Positions 18,299-28,261 of a stretch of 64,000 bases of DNA are shown here, piece after piece. The first letter of the stretch is position 1. Every line of letters starts with the position of its first letter. The DNA lies in contig JADFZQ010000008.1 of NCBI GenBank assembly GCA_015232455.1, forward strand, positions 85,066 through 149,065, given 5' to 3'. Made by a program: the position numbers and the translations under genes. The notes beneath the pieces are model-generated. The model was not told the origin of the DNA and ran no database searches. It saw nothing but the letters and a program-made list of their open reading frames with translations. The stretch comes from Desulfamplus sp. Its GTDB lineage: Bacteria; Desulfobacterota; Desulfobacteria; Desulfobacterales; Desulfobacteraceae.

Positions 18299-18943
18299 TT
18301 GAAATTTTTTATAGATACAGCAAACATTGATGAGATTAAAGATGCTAACAGTATGGGTATGGTTGATGGTGTAACAACCAATCCATCGCTTATTGCTAAA
18401 GAAAAAGGCGAGTTCAAAGAGATAATTAAAGAGATATGCTCAATTGTTGATGGACCAGTAAGTGCTGAAGTGATAAGCCTTGATTACAACGGCATGATTA
18501 CAGAAGCCCGTGATCTTGCAAAAATTGCTGATAATATTGTTGTAAAGATTCCTATGACAATTGAAGGGTTAAAAGCTGTTAGAACTTTATCTAATGAGGG
18601 TATAAAGACTAACGTAACCTTAATCTTTTCAGCACTTCAAGCTCTTATGGCTGCAAAAGCAGGAGCCACTTACGCAAGCCCTTTTGTTGGCAGGCTTGAT
18701 GATCTCTCTGAAGATGGTATGCGTCTTATTGGTGAAATTGTTGATATATACTCAAACTATGGATATACAACTGAGATTATTGTGGCAAGCGTTAGAAATC
18801 CACTGCATGTTCTAAATTCCGCTCTTCTTGGTGCAGACATTGCTACAATTCCCTACAAAGTTCTGAACTCTCTTGCTTCTCATCACATGACAGACAAAGG
18901 GATTGCGGCATTTATGGCTGATTGGAACAAAAAACATAACTAA
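18299..18943 (+). CDS. Transaldolase / fructose-6-phosphate aldolase family (TalC type)
   Basis: I start at the TTG at 18299 because GGAGG lies 6-7 bases upstream and the protein then begins [12 protein letters not shown], the normal start of the short transaldolase family. The 214-residue length is typical. [26 protein letters not shown] (with the Schiff-base Lys in KIPMT) and [10 protein letters not shown] are family motifs. Members act as transaldolase or fructose-6-phosphate aldolase; sequence alone does not settle which. It follows folK with 11 bp between stop and start, so they are probably co-transcribed. Confidence 0.9.
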   Translation: MKFFIDTANIDEIKDANSMGMVDGVTTNPSLIAKEKGEFKEIIKEICSIVDGPVSAEVISLDYNGMITEARDLAKIADNIVVKIPMTIEGLKAVRTLSNEGIKTNVTLIFSALQALMAAKAGATYASPFVGRLDDLSEDGMRLIGEIVDIYSNYGYTTEIIVASVRNPLHVLNSALLGADIATIPYKVLNSLASHHMTDKGIAAFMADWNKKHN

Positions 18944-18958
18944 TTGATTAAAGATTGT

Positions 18959-19026
18959 TATACTTCAAACGGTCATAAATTTAGTTTTTATATATATAAA
19001 ACTCAACTTATGACCGAGAGCGGTAT
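18959..19026. repeat. TA-flanked MITE-like element, copy b
   Basis: This is the cleanest copy. TACTTCAAACGGTCATAAAT and the reverse-complementary CTTATGACCGAGAGCGGTA form inverted ends around TTTTTATATATATAAAA. It lies 16 bp past the transaldolase stop. Confidence 0.7.
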
Positions 19027-19143
19027 TTTATCTATTAGTTAGATTTTTTTAGGTTTATTTGCTTGAGAGACAAGCCAGAGTAGGCAATATAGAGTTGAAA
19101 GAGTCTTATACAATTACAATATAGATGCTATATTGAGGATATT

Positions 19144-19755
19144 ATGACAATTTTGCAAAATAAACTTAACGTAACTGTTATGATGCTTCAAAAAAGTGCT
19201 GGAACAATCAAAAAAGTTTTGCTCAATCCAAACTTTATGACCCTGTCAAGAATTGCGTCAGTGCCTTTGCTTGTAGTTCTTATGATCTATCCTGGAAAAC
19301 TTACGCTTTTATTGTCAGCAGTAGTCTTTTCGATAGCATCCATTACAGACTACTTTGATGGTTATTTTGCAAGAAAATATGGGCTTGTCTCTAATCTTGG
19401 TAAAATACTTGATCCACTTGCAGATAAGCTGCTTGTCTCATCTGCATTTATAATGCTGGTTTCTCTTAATTTTGTTCCAGCGTGGATTGCTTGTGCAATT
19501 ATTGGGCGGGAGCTTGCAGTTACAGGGTTAAGATGTGTTATTATTGAGTATGGACAAGATGTTTCAGCATCATGGCTTGGTAAATACAAAACAGGTTTTC
19601 AAATTGCCTCTATTATTCCTCTTCTAATTCACTATCCATATTTTGGTATTCATTTTGACTCAATTGGATATGTTCTTGTGTATGGTGCCCTTCTTTTTAC
19701 ACTTTGGTCAGGTGTAGATTATTTTATAAAATTTAAAAAACTTATCTCTTCGTAG
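19144..19755 (+). CDS. pgsA: CDP-diacylglycerol-glycerol-3-phosphate 3-phosphatidyltransferase
   Basis: The 203-residue membrane protein has the CDP-alcohol phosphotransferase motif, DYFDGYFARKYG then LGKILDPLADK (D-x2-DG-x2-AR-x8-G-x3-D-x3-D) at about residues 63-89. The helices at about 36-60, 94-120 and 136-160 and near the C-terminus fit PgsA, which makes phosphatidylglycerol phosphate. The N-terminal 30 residues are longer than usual. GAGG precedes the ATG. It converges with the minus-strand gene to the right: only one base separates the two stop codons. Confidence 0.92.
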   Translation: MTILQNKLNVTVMMLQKSAGTIKKVLLNPNFMTLSRIASVPLLVVLMIYPGKLTLLLSAVVFSIASITDYFDGYFARKYGLVSNLGKILDPLADKLLVSSAFIMLVSLNFVPAWIACAIIGRELAVTGLRCVIIEYGQDVSASWLGKYKTGFQIASIIPLLIHYPYFGIHFDSIGYVLVYGALLFTLWSGVDYFIKFKKLISS

Positions 19756-19756
19756 C

Positions 19757-20380
19757 TCACTTTTCAACGATCTGACTCTTTTCTTCAATGATTTCACTCT
19801 TTTCAATAAATGATGCTAACTCTTGCATATTTCTTGATATAGCACTCATTGATTTTTCAACGCTTTGGCAAAAAGGATCGCTATTTCCAAGAGTCTGCCT
19901 TGATTTTTCAAGAAGAGCTTTACCAGCTTCCCAATGCAGGCAAAGCTCTTTAAAAAGCTCTTTTCTCTGTTCATGCCTCTTTTTTTCTGCAAGAATAATT
20001 GCATCAAGTTTCTTAATTGAATACTCTACAAGGGCATCGCGTGGAGTATCATGAGCTTTTGCTATCAACTCTAAAATATCTAAAGTTTTTCTGCTTAATA
20101 CAAAAGTTTTTTGGACTCTATTGATCTGGTTAAACTGCCTGACTCTTATATGTTCTGCTATATCATTCAACGACTTAACATCATCTATAAGGTGATCAAA
20201 AAGTGATTTTTGTTTAATACCAAGGTGAATAGCAACAAGGCTTAATGAATCAATGGCTTTTGAAGAGAGCTTAAATGTTGCTCTTACTGATTGCTTACCT
20301 CTTAAATCAACCTCAATTGATGTTCCTTTAAATATTGTGTTTGTATCTGAGTTGTCATTATTCTCTTCTGTATCTGTCAT
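19757..20380 (-). CDS. Protein with two ribbon-helix-helix-like repeats
   Basis: The 207-residue protein is not one I recognise as a named family. It has two similar blocks: QSVRATFKLSSKAIDSLSLV with IHLGIKQKSLFDHLIDD (about 30-68) and RVQKTFVLSRKTLDILELIA with HDTPRDALVEYSIKKLD (about 88-127). Each looks like a beta strand followed by two helices, as in ribbon-helix-helix DNA-binding domains. The tail is a charged coiled coil (about 128-207). Two RHH units in one chain could form an intramolecular dimer. It is the last gene of the minus-strand hut block, 83 bp past hutI. DNA binding is inference. Confidence 0.5.
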   Translation of the reverse strand: MTDTEENNDNSDTNTIFKGTSIEVDLRGKQSVRATFKLSSKAIDSLSLVAIHLGIKQKSLFDHLIDDVKSLNDIAEHIRVRQFNQINRVQKTFVLSRKTLDILELIAKAHDTPRDALVEYSIKKLDAIILAEKKRHEQRKELFKELCLHWEAGKALLEKSRQTLGNSDPFCQSVEKSMSAISRNMQELASFIEKSEIIEEKSQIVEK

Positions 20381-20462
20381 TATGAACCCTCTCTATTTTC
20401 CCTGTCACATTGAGCTAATCAGGTGTCAATTTAAGCAGTATGATTATAAATCTATATTAATA

Positions 20463-21815
20463 TTAGCTCACCCGTTCCCCACGTTTAAATACCTCAGTTA
20501 CTGGTGAGACTCCAGCATGATACGCTAAAATTGCAGGAGAATTGCCATCCATCAAAAGAAAATCAGCTTGTTTACCAATATCTAAACTACCAACCCTATC
20601 TGCCATTCCAATTGCGTATGCACTATTTAAAGTTGCGGCAACTAATGCCTCTGCTGGTGTCATTCCCATATTTAGAACTGCAAGACCAATTACAAAAGGC
20701 ATTGATTCACAATAACTTGACCCTGGATTACAGTCAGTTGCAAGGGCAACAGGAAGATTTTTCTCAATCATAACCCTTGCTCTTGCATAAGGTTTACGCA
20801 AACTATATGCAGTTGCTGGCAAAAGTGTTGCTACAACTCCAGATTTTGCCATTTTTTCTATATTTACATCACTTGCAGCGAGAAGATGGTCAGCAGATGA
20901 AGCACAAAGCTCTGCTGCAAGACCAGCACCACCAAGATCATGGACTTCATCAGCATGTATTTTTATCTTCAGCCCATGATTGATAGCAGCTTCAAGCACC
21001 TTTCTACCTTGTTCTATTGAAAAGACTCCATTTTCGCAGAAAATATCGCAATAAGATGCAATTCCTTGAGCCTTTACCGCGGGTAACATCTCTTCAATTA
21101 CAAGAGAAATATATGCGTCTGGATTTTCTCTATAAGCAGTTGGAATAGCATGTGCACCAAGAAAAGTTGCAACAATATCAAGAGGTGTGGTTTTATGAAC
21201 AAGATCAATTGTCCGAAGCATTTTAAGCTCATTTTGTGTATCAAGTCCATATCCGCTTTTAATTTCAAGCGTTGTAGTGCCAAACTTCATAGCAGAAAGA
21301 GCATGTTTTAAAGTGTTGATATACAGATCATCTTCTGACGCTTTTAACACTTCTCTTACTGATGAGAGAATGCCACCTCCTTGTTTTAATATTTCAAGAT
21401 ATGGAGAGCCATTAAGCCTCATCTCAAATTCTGACTCTCTAAGCTTTGCAAAACAGATATGAGTATGTGGGTCAACAAATCCCGGAATCAAACATTTCCC
21501 TTGGCAATCAATAGTTTTATCTATTTTATTTAGATTATCCCTATTGTTGATTTCAGAAACATCTTCAGTATTGGTTGTCTCTTCATTATCTTCATCTTCA
21601 TTATAGTCAGCATCATTTTCAAGATTATCAATATTACAAATATCATTAATCCCTTTTATGTCGTCAATATTTCCAATATCAACGATGATTCCGTTTTTCA
21701 CAAGAATTGCCCCATTCTCAAAATGGTTTAGAACTCCTTGAGAAGCTCCTGCACACGGTTTGCCTTTATCAATTGGAGTATAAATATTTGCATTTTTAAA
21801 TAAGATTGTGGTCAT
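20463..21815 (-). CDS. hutI: Imidazolonepropionase
   Basis: The 450-residue protein has the metal-binding DPHTHICFAKLRESEFEMRL, the EILKQGGGILSSV segment, ATFLGAHAIPTAY, KIHADEVHDLGGAGLA and ALATDCNPGSSYCESM, all HutI motifs. It opens the imidazolone ring to give formiminoglutamate, step three of histidine breakdown. Between the N-terminal strand and the core is an acidic insertion of about 45 residues (NDADYNEDEDNEETTNTEDV). Family members are usually about 405 residues. AGGAG precedes the ATG. The gene starts 11 bp after hutU ends, so both belong to one operon. Confidence 0.93.
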   Translation of the reverse strand: MTTILFKNANIYTPIDKGKPCAGASQGVLNHFENGAILVKNGIIVDIGNIDDIKGINDICNIDNLENDADYNEDEDNEETTNTEDVSEINNRDNLNKIDKTIDCQGKCLIPGFVDPHTHICFAKLRESEFEMRLNGSPYLEILKQGGGILSSVREVLKASEDDLYINTLKHALSAMKFGTTTLEIKSGYGLDTQNELKMLRTIDLVHKTTPLDIVATFLGAHAIPTAYRENPDAYISLVIEEMLPAVKAQGIASYCDIFCENGVFSIEQGRKVLEAAINHGLKIKIHADEVHDLGGAGLAAELCASSADHLLAASDVNIEKMAKSGVVATLLPATAYSLRKPYARARVMIEKNLPVALATDCNPGSSYCESMPFVIGLAVLNMGMTPAEALVAATLNSAYAIGMADRVGSLDIGKQADFLLMDGNSPAILAYHAGVSPVTEVFKRGERVS

Positions 21816-21826
21816 TATCCCATCTC

Positions 21827-24016
21827 CTAAAAAATATCTTCAATAGCCTTATCAATCAACTTATCATCTGGCAGAAACGGAACAGTAACCTGATCTCCGT
21901 TGCTATTTTCCATGTTATAGTTGATCGCTACCTCCATAGCATTTTTGTTTCTTGCCCAATTTCTTCTTGCAACTCCACCCATTACGTCCCATGACATAGC
22001 AGACCTGATAATATTGTCAACTCTATCGCTTCCATCAAGAACTAAACCAAATCCGCCGTTAATCGCCTTTCCAATTCCAGTACCGCCTCCATTATGAAGA
22101 GCAACAAGCGACATTCCCCGTGCAGCATTTCCAGCAAAACAGTGGGTTGCCATGTCAGCACAGACATTACTGCCATCTTTTATATTTGCTGTCTCTCTAA
22201 ATGGTGAGTCTGTGCCGCCCGGATCATGGTGATCCCGCCCAAGCATAATTGGTCCAACTTCTCCGTTTCTAACCATATCGTTAAATTTCAAGGCAATATT
22301 AACTCTACCAGCAGCATCTTGATACAAAATTCTTGCCTGACTTCCTACAACAAGCCTGTTTTTTAAAGCATCTCTTATCCAGATATAATTGTCTCTATCT
22401 TCTGCTCTTCTGTCTGGATCAATGCAAGCCATTGCTGCTTTATCTGTTTTTTCCAAATCTTCTGGTTTACAGCTTAAACAGACCCAGCGAAATGGTCCAT
22501 ATCCATAGTCAAAAATTGGTCCCATAATATCTTCAAAATATGATGGAAATACAAAACCATCTTTAGCATCAACTCCATTTCTTGTAACCTCAACAACTCC
22601 AGCATCAAAAACAGCCTTTAAAAATGCGTTTCCATAATCAAAAAAGAAAGTCCCTTGTTTTGAAATCTCTTTAATAAGCTCATAGTGTTTTTTAAGGCTT
22701 TTATCTACCAATTTTTTAAACATTGCTCTATCTTCAGCAAGAAGGCGTGTCCTCTCTTCAAAAGTTACTCCTTGTGGGCAATATCCGCCATCATACACAA
22801 CGTGGCAGGAAGTCTGATCAGAGAGCAAATCAACTTTGAAATAGCCATCATTAAAATTATCATGGCTTTTATTACTATCTTTTTCTTCTACTTTATTATT
22901 ATCTTCTCTTTGCATTTGCTCGGCAATGTTATTTCTTCTTACAATATCCTCTAACAGATCAACAATATTTCCATGAAATGCAATTGAAGTTGCTGATTTC
23001 TCTTTTACAGCTTTAGATGCTATTGATAAAACTTCATCAAGATCAGATGAAACAACATCAACCCAACCCTGCTCATGTCGTGTCTTGATTCTTGATAGAT
23101 CAACTTCAGCAGTAATTGATACGGCACCAGCTATCTTAGCAGCTTTTGGCTGTGCCCCACTCATTCCGCCAAGCCCTGATGATATAAATAAAAGACCTGC
23201 AAGATCACCATCAGCCTCAACTCCACAAACCTTTCTTCCAGCATTTAAAAGAGTGTTGTATGTGCCATGAACAATGCCTTGAGGTCCTATATACATCCAA
23301 CCGCCAGCAGTCATCTGACCATAAGATGATACACCCATCTGAGCTGCAATTTCCCAATCATCAGGGTTATCGTATAATCCCACCATCAATCCATTTGTAA
23401 TAATCACACGAGGGTCTTCAGGCGATGATTTAAACAGCCCCAAAGGGTGTCCAGATTGCATAACAAGTGTCTGATTTTCCGTCATAACCTCTAAATATTT
23501 TTTAATCAACCTGTATTGCATCCAGTTTTGGCAGACACTTCCTGTTTCCCCATAAGTTACAAGCTCATAAGGGTAGAGTGCAACATCAAAGTCAAGGTTG
23601 TTGTCAATCATCAACTGAAAAGCTTTGCCAGCAAGACAGTTGCCTTTATAGTTATCAATTGGTTTAGCCTTGATACAGCCCCAATCATCACGAGTTTGTA
23701 ATTTATCATTTTGTGATATTGGATTTTGTGGTTCTGAGTTACTGCTGTTTTCTTCAATTTTATATGGTCTAAACCTATAACCATAAATTCGTCCGCGTGT
23801 TTTAAGTTCATCTAAAAACTCTGGAATCAAAGCGGCGTGATGTTTCTCTGGAATGTAACGCAAAGCATTTGCCAACGCTGTTTTAGTTTGGCTTTTGCTT
23901 AACCTAAAACCTCTTGCTGGTGCACGGCGGATTCCCTCTCTAAATGGTGGCATCTCTGGAAGTTCATCATCAAGCCTTATTTTCATGGCTTGGGATATAT
24001 CTTTATTTGTAATCAT
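21827..24016 (-). CDS. hutU: Urocanate hydratase
   Basis: The 729-residue protein has the NAD+-enzyme hallmarks: VCQNWMQYRLIKKYLEVM, MQSGHPLGLF, SSGLGGMSGAQPKAAKIAG and FRWVCLSC with the conserved Cys, and a GGGTGIGKAINGGFGLVLDG C-terminal block. It is longer than the common 550-residue form and belongs to the long subtype with an extended N-terminus (PPFREGIRRAPARGFRLSK). A Lys/Asn/Asp-rich loop (REDNNKVEEKDSNKSHDN) is inserted at about residue 375. It hydrates urocanate to imidazolone propionate. It lies between hutI and an unrelated AAA/nuclease-like gene. Confidence 0.94.
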   Translation of the reverse strand: MITNKDISQAMKIRLDDELPEMPPFREGIRRAPARGFRLSKSQTKTALANALRYIPEKHHAALIPEFLDELKTRGRIYGYRFRPYKIEENSSNSEPQNPISQNDKLQTRDDWGCIKAKPIDNYKGNCLAGKAFQLMIDNNLDFDVALYPYELVTYGETGSVCQNWMQYRLIKKYLEVMTENQTLVMQSGHPLGLFKSSPEDPRVIITNGLMVGLYDNPDDWEIAAQMGVSSYGQMTAGGWMYIGPQGIVHGTYNTLLNAGRKVCGVEADGDLAGLLFISSGLGGMSGAQPKAAKIAGAVSITAEVDLSRIKTRHEQGWVDVVSSDLDEVLSIASKAVKEKSATSIAFHGNIVDLLEDIVRRNNIAEQMQREDNNKVEEKDSNKSHDNFNDGYFKVDLLSDQTSCHVVYDGGYCPQGVTFEERTRLLAEDRAMFKKLVDKSLKKHYELIKEISKQGTFFFDYGNAFLKAVFDAGVVEVTRNGVDAKDGFVFPSYFEDIMGPIFDYGYGPFRWVCLSCKPEDLEKTDKAAMACIDPDRRAEDRDNYIWIRDALKNRLVVGSQARILYQDAAGRVNIALKFNDMVRNGEVGPIMLGRDHHDPGGTDSPFRETANIKDGSNVCADMATHCFAGNAARGMSLVALHNGGGTGIGKAINGGFGLVLDGSDRVDNIIRSAMSWDVMGGVARRNWARNKNAMEVAINYNMENSNGDQVTVPFLPDDKLIDKAIEDIF

Positions 24017-24065
24017 TTTACTTACTCCTTGTTTTATATCGAAAATTATAAAATCTTGTGTTTAC

Positions 24066-25895
24066 TTAAATCTCCTCCCAACACAACCTATCAAACCCCA
24101 ACGACACCACAGCAAAACTCTTTAATCTGAAATCTTTTCCTGAATATCTCTCTTTCAATATTTGGCTGTAGCCTTTTACTTGCTCAAGAGCATCTGTCAT
24201 TGCCTCACGCATTTGGGGAAGATTTTCAAGCTCCTCAACTGACAATGCTTTTGCCTCTTCTCCGCTTACTCCAGCAGTTGCAAGGCTCACAAATTTAAAC
24301 TCAATCAGCACATCAAAAAGCTGGAATTTCCGCATATCAGGGCGGATTATCATGGTTAAATCGGCAAACCGCCTGTCAATCTCTTTTTCCGAATCCATGA
24401 TAAATAAAATATCGTTGTAAAGAAGCGTTAAGAATGCTGTTTTAACGGTCAGTTCATTTGCCCAACGATAATCGCGGTTGCTAAAGATTTTGAAATAGCG
24501 ATTTTCAACAAAACTACAAAGCTCTTTTATGTCGCCTTTTTGATAGAGCTTTTCAGCGGCACTTTTGCCATAGTCTCTATCCATTGGCTGAGGAAGCAGC
24601 ATTTCATGGATTTGATCAATGTAGAGCCTTTTCATCACTGTATTTGGAACTTTAAATCGAGTTTTAGCATGTATATCTTGCCCTGCAATTGTAAGAACTC
24701 CGAAATAGTAGAGAAACGAGACAAGAAAAGCCTTATCGTGGCTTTTGTCTGATAACATACGCTCAATTCCAAATTTTTGGCTGATCTCTTCAATCGCAAC
24801 TTCATGGTCGTCTTGCATCAAATCCAAAATAAGCTGCCGCCCTCCATTAATTTTAGAGATATAATCTAATTTTGCCTGTTCCATTGAAAGATTATGGTCA
24901 AGCATATTTTTTGGGGGTTTGCAGCTCTCTTGCAGGTTATCAAAAAAATAGAGTGCTAAAGTTGGATTATAGACTAAATTTGAATAGTCGTTTCCACTAT
25001 CAATTGGGTCATCTGTTATATTATTGTCAGTAATATCAACTGAAAAACGATAACCATTATAATAAATACGCATCAGTTTAATCAGCTCTTGTGCTTTAGC
25101 TTGCTCAATACCGCACTCTTGGGCAATTGTGTTTACAGCATCTTCAACCTCTTTTGCAGTGAATCCGCATAGGTGATTATATTTAGGCTTAAAATATATG
25201 TTTTTGGCAATGTTAAATCCGCTTGTAATATCGCTCATAACCACAGGCGACACACCAGTAATGAAAATTCTGTCAAACACTGAATTTGATGCAGCAGCTT
25301 TAACATTTTTAAACACTGCTTTAAGTATCCCCTCTTTTTGCACCAGTGATTCATATTTCTCGCTTTTCATGATTGATGACATCATAACCTCATTGGCAAA
25401 ATTATCATATTCGTCAATAAGAAGAAAAACTGGCAGATTTACAGACTGCATGGCATTAGATAAAGATTTAATTGAACTTAACGCATCTGCCTCATCTATT
25501 CTTATTTCTGGAATGTCATAATTTTTGTAATTCAGTATAAATTGCCTGATACACAAATTTATATGATTAAAAAGCGATTGACGAATATCGTCCAATGAGC
25601 CTGAAGCATCAATACACGAAAAATCCCATTTTAGAATAAAATATGAATTGCGAAGAGGCGTTGGATTTTTTCCAATTTTGAGCTTACCAAACATATCGTC
25701 AAACTGATCTTTTTTAGCGACATCGTAGTAGTTCTCAAGCATGGATAAAAGAAGGGATTTGCCAAATCTGCGGGGCCGGAGGAAAAGTTGGAACTTATCT
25801 TTTTCTATACTGCTTATCAAATCTGTTCTATCACAATAAAAGTAGTCTTTAAGCACGATTTCTCTAAAATCGCATATTCCATAAGGCAGCTTCAT
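24066..25895 (-). CDS. AAA-ATPase-like / PD-(D/E)XK nuclease-like protein
   Basis: The 609-residue protein begins LPYGICDFREIVLKDYFYCD and FLRPRRFGKSLLLSMLENYY, the start of the AAA-ATPase-like (PF09820) family with a Walker A-like RRFGKS. A middle DEYDNFANE matches its Walker B region. The C-terminal third (FQLFDVLIEFKFVSLATAG and KGYSQILKERY) is the PD-(D/E)XK_9 domain, with a likely Asp ... Glu-x-Lys active site. These proteins occur in many copies in anaerobes and are poorly understood; mobile or conflict roles have been suggested. It interrupts the hut operon between hutU and hutC, so it is probably an insertion into it. Confidence 0.85.
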   Translation of the reverse strand: MKLPYGICDFREIVLKDYFYCDRTDLISSIEKDKFQLFLRPRRFGKSLLLSMLENYYDVAKKDQFDDMFGKLKIGKNPTPLRNSYFILKWDFSCIDASGSLDDIRQSLFNHINLCIRQFILNYKNYDIPEIRIDEADALSSIKSLSNAMQSVNLPVFLLIDEYDNFANEVMMSSIMKSEKYESLVQKEGILKAVFKNVKAAASNSVFDRIFITGVSPVVMSDITSGFNIAKNIYFKPKYNHLCGFTAKEVEDAVNTIAQECGIEQAKAQELIKLMRIYYNGYRFSVDITDNNITDDPIDSGNDYSNLVYNPTLALYFFDNLQESCKPPKNMLDHNLSMEQAKLDYISKINGGRQLILDLMQDDHEVAIEEISQKFGIERMLSDKSHDKAFLVSFLYYFGVLTIAGQDIHAKTRFKVPNTVMKRLYIDQIHEMLLPQPMDRDYGKSAAEKLYQKGDIKELCSFVENRYFKIFSNRDYRWANELTVKTAFLTLLYNDILFIMDSEKEIDRRFADLTMIIRPDMRKFQLFDVLIEFKFVSLATAGVSGEEAKALSVEELENLPQMREAMTDALEQVKGYSQILKERYSGKDFRLKSFAVVSLGFDRLCWEEI

Positions 25896-25931
25896 ATCTT
25901 CTCCTCCGATATTGTTTGGTTATATAAATTT

Positions 25932-26669
25932 TTATACAGTATCTAATTTATATACACCGGAAAGCGTCTTAAACCTTCCTCCAATACGATAAATAGAACC
26001 AGGATATGTCATACGAGTATGGGTAACAACTCTTTGGTTATCCCATGTTTGACGGTGCAGAACAAGGCACGGTTCATGTGGTTCCATGCTAAGAAGTTTT
26101 CGAGCCATAGCATCTGGAAGAACTGCCTCAACAATATGTTCTACATCAGTTAAAGCAGCAACACTGAGCAAATATTTTGAAGTTGTGATGGCTGTAAAGT
26201 CTTGATTAATATAATCAGGAGCAGATAGAGGATTGACATATTGATCAGCAAGCATTACAGGCTTTCCGCTGTTTTTATGCACAATAACAGAATGGTAAAG
26301 CAGTGTACCAATTGGTATCTCCATAGCAGCAGCAACTTCAGGATAGGCTTGCTCTTCTCTTAAAAAATGCACTTCAGATGAATGCACTCCACCGCGGCTT
26401 TTAATCTCCTCATCAATACTGCTTATCTCAAACAGAGCTGTTAAAGGTTTGGGGTGAGCAATATATGTTCCTACTCCTTGAATCCGTATTAGAAGCCCGC
26501 GCTCGGTCATCTCCCGTAATGCACGATTTACAGTCATTCGAGAGACACCAAGTTCACGCACAAGCTGATTTTCAGAAGGTATTTTACTATCAGGCTTCCA
26601 CTCTCCTGAGTGGATATGCTGCATAATATAATCTTTTACCTGTTCATACAGAGCTTTTGGACCTTGCAT
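25932..26669 (-). CDS. hutC: GntR/HutC-family repressor of histidine utilisation
   Basis: The 245-residue protein has an N-terminal GntR winged helix (DSKIPSENQLVRELGVSRMT then VNRALREMTERGLLIRIQGV, about 26-67) and a C-terminal UTRA ligand domain, with VIVHKNSGKPVMLADQYVNP and RMTYPGSIYRIGGRF. HutC repressors bind urocanate and release the hut promoters. Position inside the hut block supports that role. The operator is not obvious from one genome. A 33-bp palindrome lies between it and the upstream MttB-like gene. Confidence 0.88.
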   Translation of the reverse strand: MQGPKALYEQVKDYIMQHIHSGEWKPDSKIPSENQLVRELGVSRMTVNRALREMTERGLLIRIQGVGTYIAHPKPLTALFEISSIDEEIKSRGGVHSSEVHFLREEQAYPEVAAAMEIPIGTLLYHSVIVHKNSGKPVMLADQYVNPLSAPDYINQDFTAITTSKYLLSVAALTDVEHIVEAVLPDAMARKLLSMEPHEPCLVLHRQTWDNQRVVTHTRMTYPGSIYRIGGRFKTLSGVYKLDTV

Positions 26670-26745
26670 TGTGCTATTAACCTCTCTTTTCCAGCCCTGA
26701 AATAAATTTAAGTGCTAAAAAAAATTTAAAAAATATCATAAGCAT

Positions 26746-26778
26746 AGATTTGACAACTTTTAAAAAGTTGTCAAATCT
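26746..26778. repeat. 33-bp palindrome, copy 2
   Basis: AGATTTGACAACTTTT pairs with AAAAGTTGTCAAATCT. It lies 14 bp past the stop codon of the upstream MttB-like gene and before hutC. Confidence 0.85.
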
Positions 26779-26791
26779 TTAAATTATATCT

Positions 26792-28261
26792 TTAACCTTT
26801 CTCCATTTTACTTTGAATCTCTTTTATTCCTTCAATTCTCAATCTCTCAAGCTCTGCTGTTACTTTGTCATCAAGCGGTTCTGGCTTGTGGGTCTCAACT
26901 ATTTTTCGCACCTCTTCTTTTACTCTATCTTCCATTGTTGGTCTGCCTGATGCTTCCCACTGAGATATAGATTTGTGATTTAATAGTTTAGCCTGCCAAA
27001 GCTCATTTCTAAAATGCTGAATTGTATGTTTTTGCTGCAAGAAGTGTCCTCCTGGACCAACTGCCTCAATAACCTCACGGGCAAGGGTTTCTCGATTTAC
27101 AGTAATTCCTTCAATAAACCGCTTTGCCATTCCAACAATCTCATTTCCCATGACAAGTTGCTCAACAGAACACGCCATACCAGCAGCCATATATCCAACA
27201 TCATGGATAAGATTTAATCCTGCAAGCCCTTGACTCAATATTGAAAACGCAGATTCAAGACCTGCTTGAGCATCAAGGCATTTTGAATCTGTTGCACCTG
27301 CAAGCCCCCAAGTTGGAAGCCCAAAAGATTGAGCAACTTCAGCTTGAGCAGACAGCCCTAAGCTGTTTTCAGGAAGTCCCATTGCCATCAATCCTGAGGA
27401 CATATTTAAAATTCCAACATTTGCACTCATCGCAACTGGGCAGCCAGTTTTGCGAAGTTGTGCAATTGTAATGTGAATTAAAGATTCTGCTGTCATCTGA
27501 ACAATCATGCCAGCCATTGTTACAGGTCCGGTTGCCCCTGCCTGAACAGTTGATCCTGGCAGTTGAGGCATATAACGGTCAGCAGATACAAATATTCTAT
27601 CAACTATCTCATCTGGAAATGTTAAAGGAGCAATAGCTTCAGGATAGGCAATTATAAAGGGTTTTCTCCTAAGTTCGTCCATTCCGCCTGCTACAACTGC
27701 TGCCATCTCATAGACATATTCGCAGCCAAGCGGGGAGTAACCAATAAAAACCATTGGTTTTGTTGTGTTTGCAGCAACGACTGGAAACTCATGCACATCT
27801 GCTGTGTTTACAGGCACATCAAGCGATGAACCCATTGGCATTACAAAATCTATATTCTTAAGAGCATCAGCAATTTTTGCCCCTCTTGCAATGTCGCTAA
27901 GTTGAGTCTCTCTAAATTCACCAGTAAAAGGGTCTTTGGTGTTTGGGCTTGCTGTAGAAGTTCCGTAGTGGCTTTTGCGTCCTTCAAGCTCCATTGAGCG
28001 TTCGCCTTTACGGTTATAAATAGTCCAACCTTTTGGAGTGGTTGCAAGACAAGATTCCACAATATATTGAGGAATGCGGATAATATCATCTTTTACAATT
28101 GCCCCAGCTTGAGCAAACATCTTTTGAGCCTCTTTGTGTTTGCACCTAAATCCTACTCTTTCAATAACATCATAAGCAGCTTGTCTTATTTCCCATATCT
28201 GATCTTCAGATAAAATACGCATACTTACGGAACGCTTTTCTGTTTGTGAAGATTGAAGCAT
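26792..28261 (-). CDS. MttB-family (trimethylamine methyltransferase-like) protein 1
   Basis: The 489-residue protein matches the MttB superfamily in length and pattern: VIERVGFRCKHKEAQKMFAQ near the N-terminus, GTSTASPNTKDPFTGEFR in the middle, and GLNLIHDVGYMAAGMACSVE then GGHFLQQKHTIQHFRNELW toward the end. Archetypal MttB has pyrrolysine; this frame has no in-frame amber codon, so it is a non-pyrrolysine member. Such members demethylate quaternary amines such as glycine betaine, proline betaine or carnitine with a corrinoid partner. No corrinoid protein or activator lies nearby. It is flanked by hutC and hutH, which suggests a link with histidine or N-methylated histidine. The substrate is not known. 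Confidence 0.85.
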   Translation of the reverse strand: MLQSSQTEKRSVSMRILSEDQIWEIRQAAYDVIERVGFRCKHKEAQKMFAQAGAIVKDDIIRIPQYIVESCLATTPKGWTIYNRKGERSMELEGRKSHYGTSTASPNTKDPFTGEFRETQLSDIARGAKIADALKNIDFVMPMGSSLDVPVNTADVHEFPVVAANTTKPMVFIGYSPLGCEYVYEMAAVVAGGMDELRRKPFIIAYPEAIAPLTFPDEIVDRIFVSADRYMPQLPGSTVQAGATGPVTMAGMIVQMTAESLIHITIAQLRKTGCPVAMSANVGILNMSSGLMAMGLPENSLGLSAQAEVAQSFGLPTWGLAGATDSKCLDAQAGLESAFSILSQGLAGLNLIHDVGYMAAGMACSVEQLVMGNEIVGMAKRFIEGITVNRETLAREVIEAVGPGGHFLQQKHTIQHFRNELWQAKLLNHKSISQWEASGRPTMEDRVKEEVRKIVETHKPEPLDDKVTAELERLRIEGIKEIQSKMEKG

